A stretch of DNA of 64,000 bases from Takakia lepidozioides (Eukaryota > Streptophyta > Takakiopsida > Takakiales > Takakiaceae): the NCBI GenBank assembly GCA_030704615.1, contig CM060732.1:28875053-28939052 (forward strand), read 5' to 3'. A program made the translations under genes and the position numbers. Positions 63,001-64,000 of the stretch are shown here, in pieces. Below the pieces are notes generated by a model, which was not told the origin of the DNA, searched no databases, and saw only the letters and a list, made by a program, of their open reading frames with translations. The stretch's first letter is position 1. Every line of letters starts with the position of its first letter.

Positions 63001-63295
63001 GCAGACATTTTGGTTCTGTAGGCACGACATAATGACCTGTGTATTTGGCAAGCCCAAGTACGGGATTCAGGGAATGCCGGAGCCTCCGGGCGTCTGGCCT
63101 GTTGCACCGGGTTGCAGCCTCTCTCAGAATGAGGCGGATGCTCTATCTGCAGCAGGATTTCGAATGGTGCAACACGCACAGACATCCCGGCCCACGCATT
63201 TCCGGTTCCTCAGACCCAGCCATTGCAGACTGCTCGGTCCAGTAGAGACGGATTGGACAATTCTGCACATCCCACAATGCGATTCGGAAGAGTGA
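60085..63295 (+). CDS. MULE-type transposase (one frameshift, one intron)
   Basis: Cuts and joins transposon ends. ATG at 60085. N-terminal Cys/His-rich block, then HPWCVTKT...CAHCKEPPHC (about 60830-61060), possibly a zinc finger for end binding. The MULE catalytic region follows: VMFDHIKRI (about 61610), YDTHCRMLMTIAICEMKGED, FMADNAQANWAAIRRVYG (about 61812, central Asp), CGFHFLQ, and TTNMAES (about 62283, final Glu). An 86-base intron (62163-62248, GTGAGT...TGTGCAG) joins YMRE to EMCLDSD in phase. A Cys-rich C-terminal part ends at a TGA (63293-63295). A ~13-base loss near 60940 relative to the left copy shifts the frame, so this copy is not fully functional as read. Array B lies upstream and a SWIM ORF follows. 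Confidence 0.82.
62163..62248 (+). other. Spliceosomal intron in the MULE transposase gene
   Basis: GAG|GTGAGT donor and CTTGTGCAG|GAA acceptor, 86 bases, phase 0. The unspliced frame stops at 62216. Splicing restores a frame that contains the conserved TTNxxES block. Confidence 0.85.
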
Positions 63296-63669
63296 AGAGA
63301 CGACACCCTCCCAACAAGTTGAATGAGACTCGGATTGCCAATGCTCTTGGGATGGCTTGCACTATTCAGAGCTCCGTGGACGTACCCCCACCCGGCCTTG
63401 GGCGTGTGTATCGGATGGCAACGGCCGGCTCGGCTGTACGCGACGATGTATACACAATTACGATTGGAGTGGAGCCGACTTGCAACTGTACGGACTTCTC
63501 GTTGATGGAAGCAAAGAAGGGTTCGAAGTATTATCCGTGCAAGCATCTGTATTACATTTACCTGAAGAGGTTGAGGATGAACGTGACTATTGATGACTTT
63601 ATTCATGCACCGGCGTTGAGCGTGAACGAGCTGCACAAACTCCTCCTTAGGGATTCCAGAAATCATTGA
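63277..63669 (+). CDS. SWIM zinc-finger ORF of the MULE
   Basis: ATG at 63277 overlaps the transposase stop by 19 bases in another frame. Typical MULE follow-on sequence (RVKRRHPPNKLNETRIANAL, VYRMATAGSAVRDDVYTITI) leads to a SWIM finger C-X-C-X16-C-X-H (Cys 63481, His 63544-63546). It ends at 63669. SWIM fingers usually sit in the same polypeptide as the MULE catalytic domain, so this is either a downstream cistron or the C-terminus displaced by a frameshift near 63280. Confidence 0.75.
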   Translation: MRFGRVKRRHPPNKLNETRIANALGMACTIQSSVDVPPPGLGRVYRMATAGSAVRDDVYTITIGVEPTCNCTDFSLMEAKKGSKYYPCKHLYYIYLKRLRMNVTIDDFIHAPALSVNELHKLLLRDSRNH

Positions 63670-63830
63670 TGGGGCAAACGGAATCCTCCATATGGATATT
63701 TTCAAATGCATTTTGCTGTATCAGACTTTTTTTTTGCAGTGTAATGAAATGCACCCCAAAACTCCTGGAATGAGGCAATATTCCATTCAAACTGAGATCC
63801 AACAGAAGCAGTTGTGGGGCCATTTCTGGA
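63670..63830 (+). other. MULE 3' untranslated region
   Basis: Non-coding stretch between the SWIM ORF and the 3' repeat array, including a T-run at 63727-63736. Confidence 0.5.
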
Positions 63831-64000
63831 AAAATGGCGCCGAATTTCTCTTTTTGGGGCCGAAAACTCGCTAAGTCCCAACATGCACTGGTACCTGTGT
63901 TCGGGAAAATGGCGCCGAATTTCTCTTTTTGGGGCCGAAAACTGGCTAAGTCCCAACATGCACTGGTACCGTGTCTGGAAAATGGCGCCGAATTTCTCTT
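63831..64000. repeat. 3' tandem array of the MULE (73-75 bp units)
   Basis: Units starting AAAATGGCGCCGAATTTCTC at 63831, 63906 and 63979, cut by the window edge. GGCGCCGAATTTC is exactly the right half of the array B palindrome. The left half is degenerate (AAAAT instead of GGAAATTC). Confidence 0.92.

Overview
This looks like repeat-dominated nuclear DNA of a streptophyte (charophyte alga or early-diverging land plant). The evidence is Arabidopsis-type telomere repeat (CCCTAAA/TTTAGGG), fragments of plant OSB-type and PPR-type genes, plant-style Ty3/gypsy, CACTA and Mutator-like elements, and endonuclease-less Penelope-like elements (PLEs) with hammerhead ribozymes. A methyltransferase-carrying gypsy element points weakly to a charophyte, where such capture has been reported. 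The species cannot be fixed from the sequence. A 500-N gap (3496-3995) marks a draft scaffold. Almost every coding region carries frameshifts or stops; no ordinary single-copy host gene is clearly intact.

Layout. 1-1346: minus-strand MULE transposase remnant, with a 28-unit array of 22-bp palindromes on its 5' side (1690-3265). 3996-24590: a nest of PLEs. PLE-1 (ribozyme, ORF1, ORF2) is split by a gypsy retrotransposon at 6892-18822 and resumes at 18823. A telomere tract (20968-21020) then joins a 5'-truncated PLE-2, followed by another ribozyme, an open ORF1 and the start of ORF2. 24745-32632: small hairpin clusters, tandem decayed OSB-like exons, PPR-like remnants and a CACTA-like terminus. 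32633-37750: gypsy element 2 (gag and pol in one frame, separated by one TAG). 38201-40690: a broken gene with a CCHC knuckle and a RING finger. 40690-44945: 120-bp tandem repeats, a fold-back repeat and a second CACTA-like end. 44946-49550: a minus-strand LTR element interrupted by a chromovirus 3' half with its LTR. 49725-51312: a second long hairpin array, upstream of an unknown coiled-coil ORF. 54416-55928: telomere-like junction and PLE-3. 55933-57216: LTR-like sequence and a low-complexity ORF. 57360-64000: a possible two-exon gene, a 1.7-kb palindrome array, a nearly full MULE transposase with one intron and a SWIM finger, and a 3' tandem array.

The two most striking systems are these. 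(1) The gypsy element at 6892-18822 has a C5-cytosine methyltransferase between protease and reverse transcriptase, and a PHD finger at the integrase C-terminus: a DNA-methylation writer and a probable histone reader in one retroelement. (2) The two MULE copies each carry, on the 5' side of the transposase gene, long arrays of a 22-bp palindrome. The consensus differs between the copies at two symmetric positions, so the palindrome is preserved. The same layout (20-24 bp palindrome every ~53 bp) recurs in unrelated arrays elsewhere in the window.
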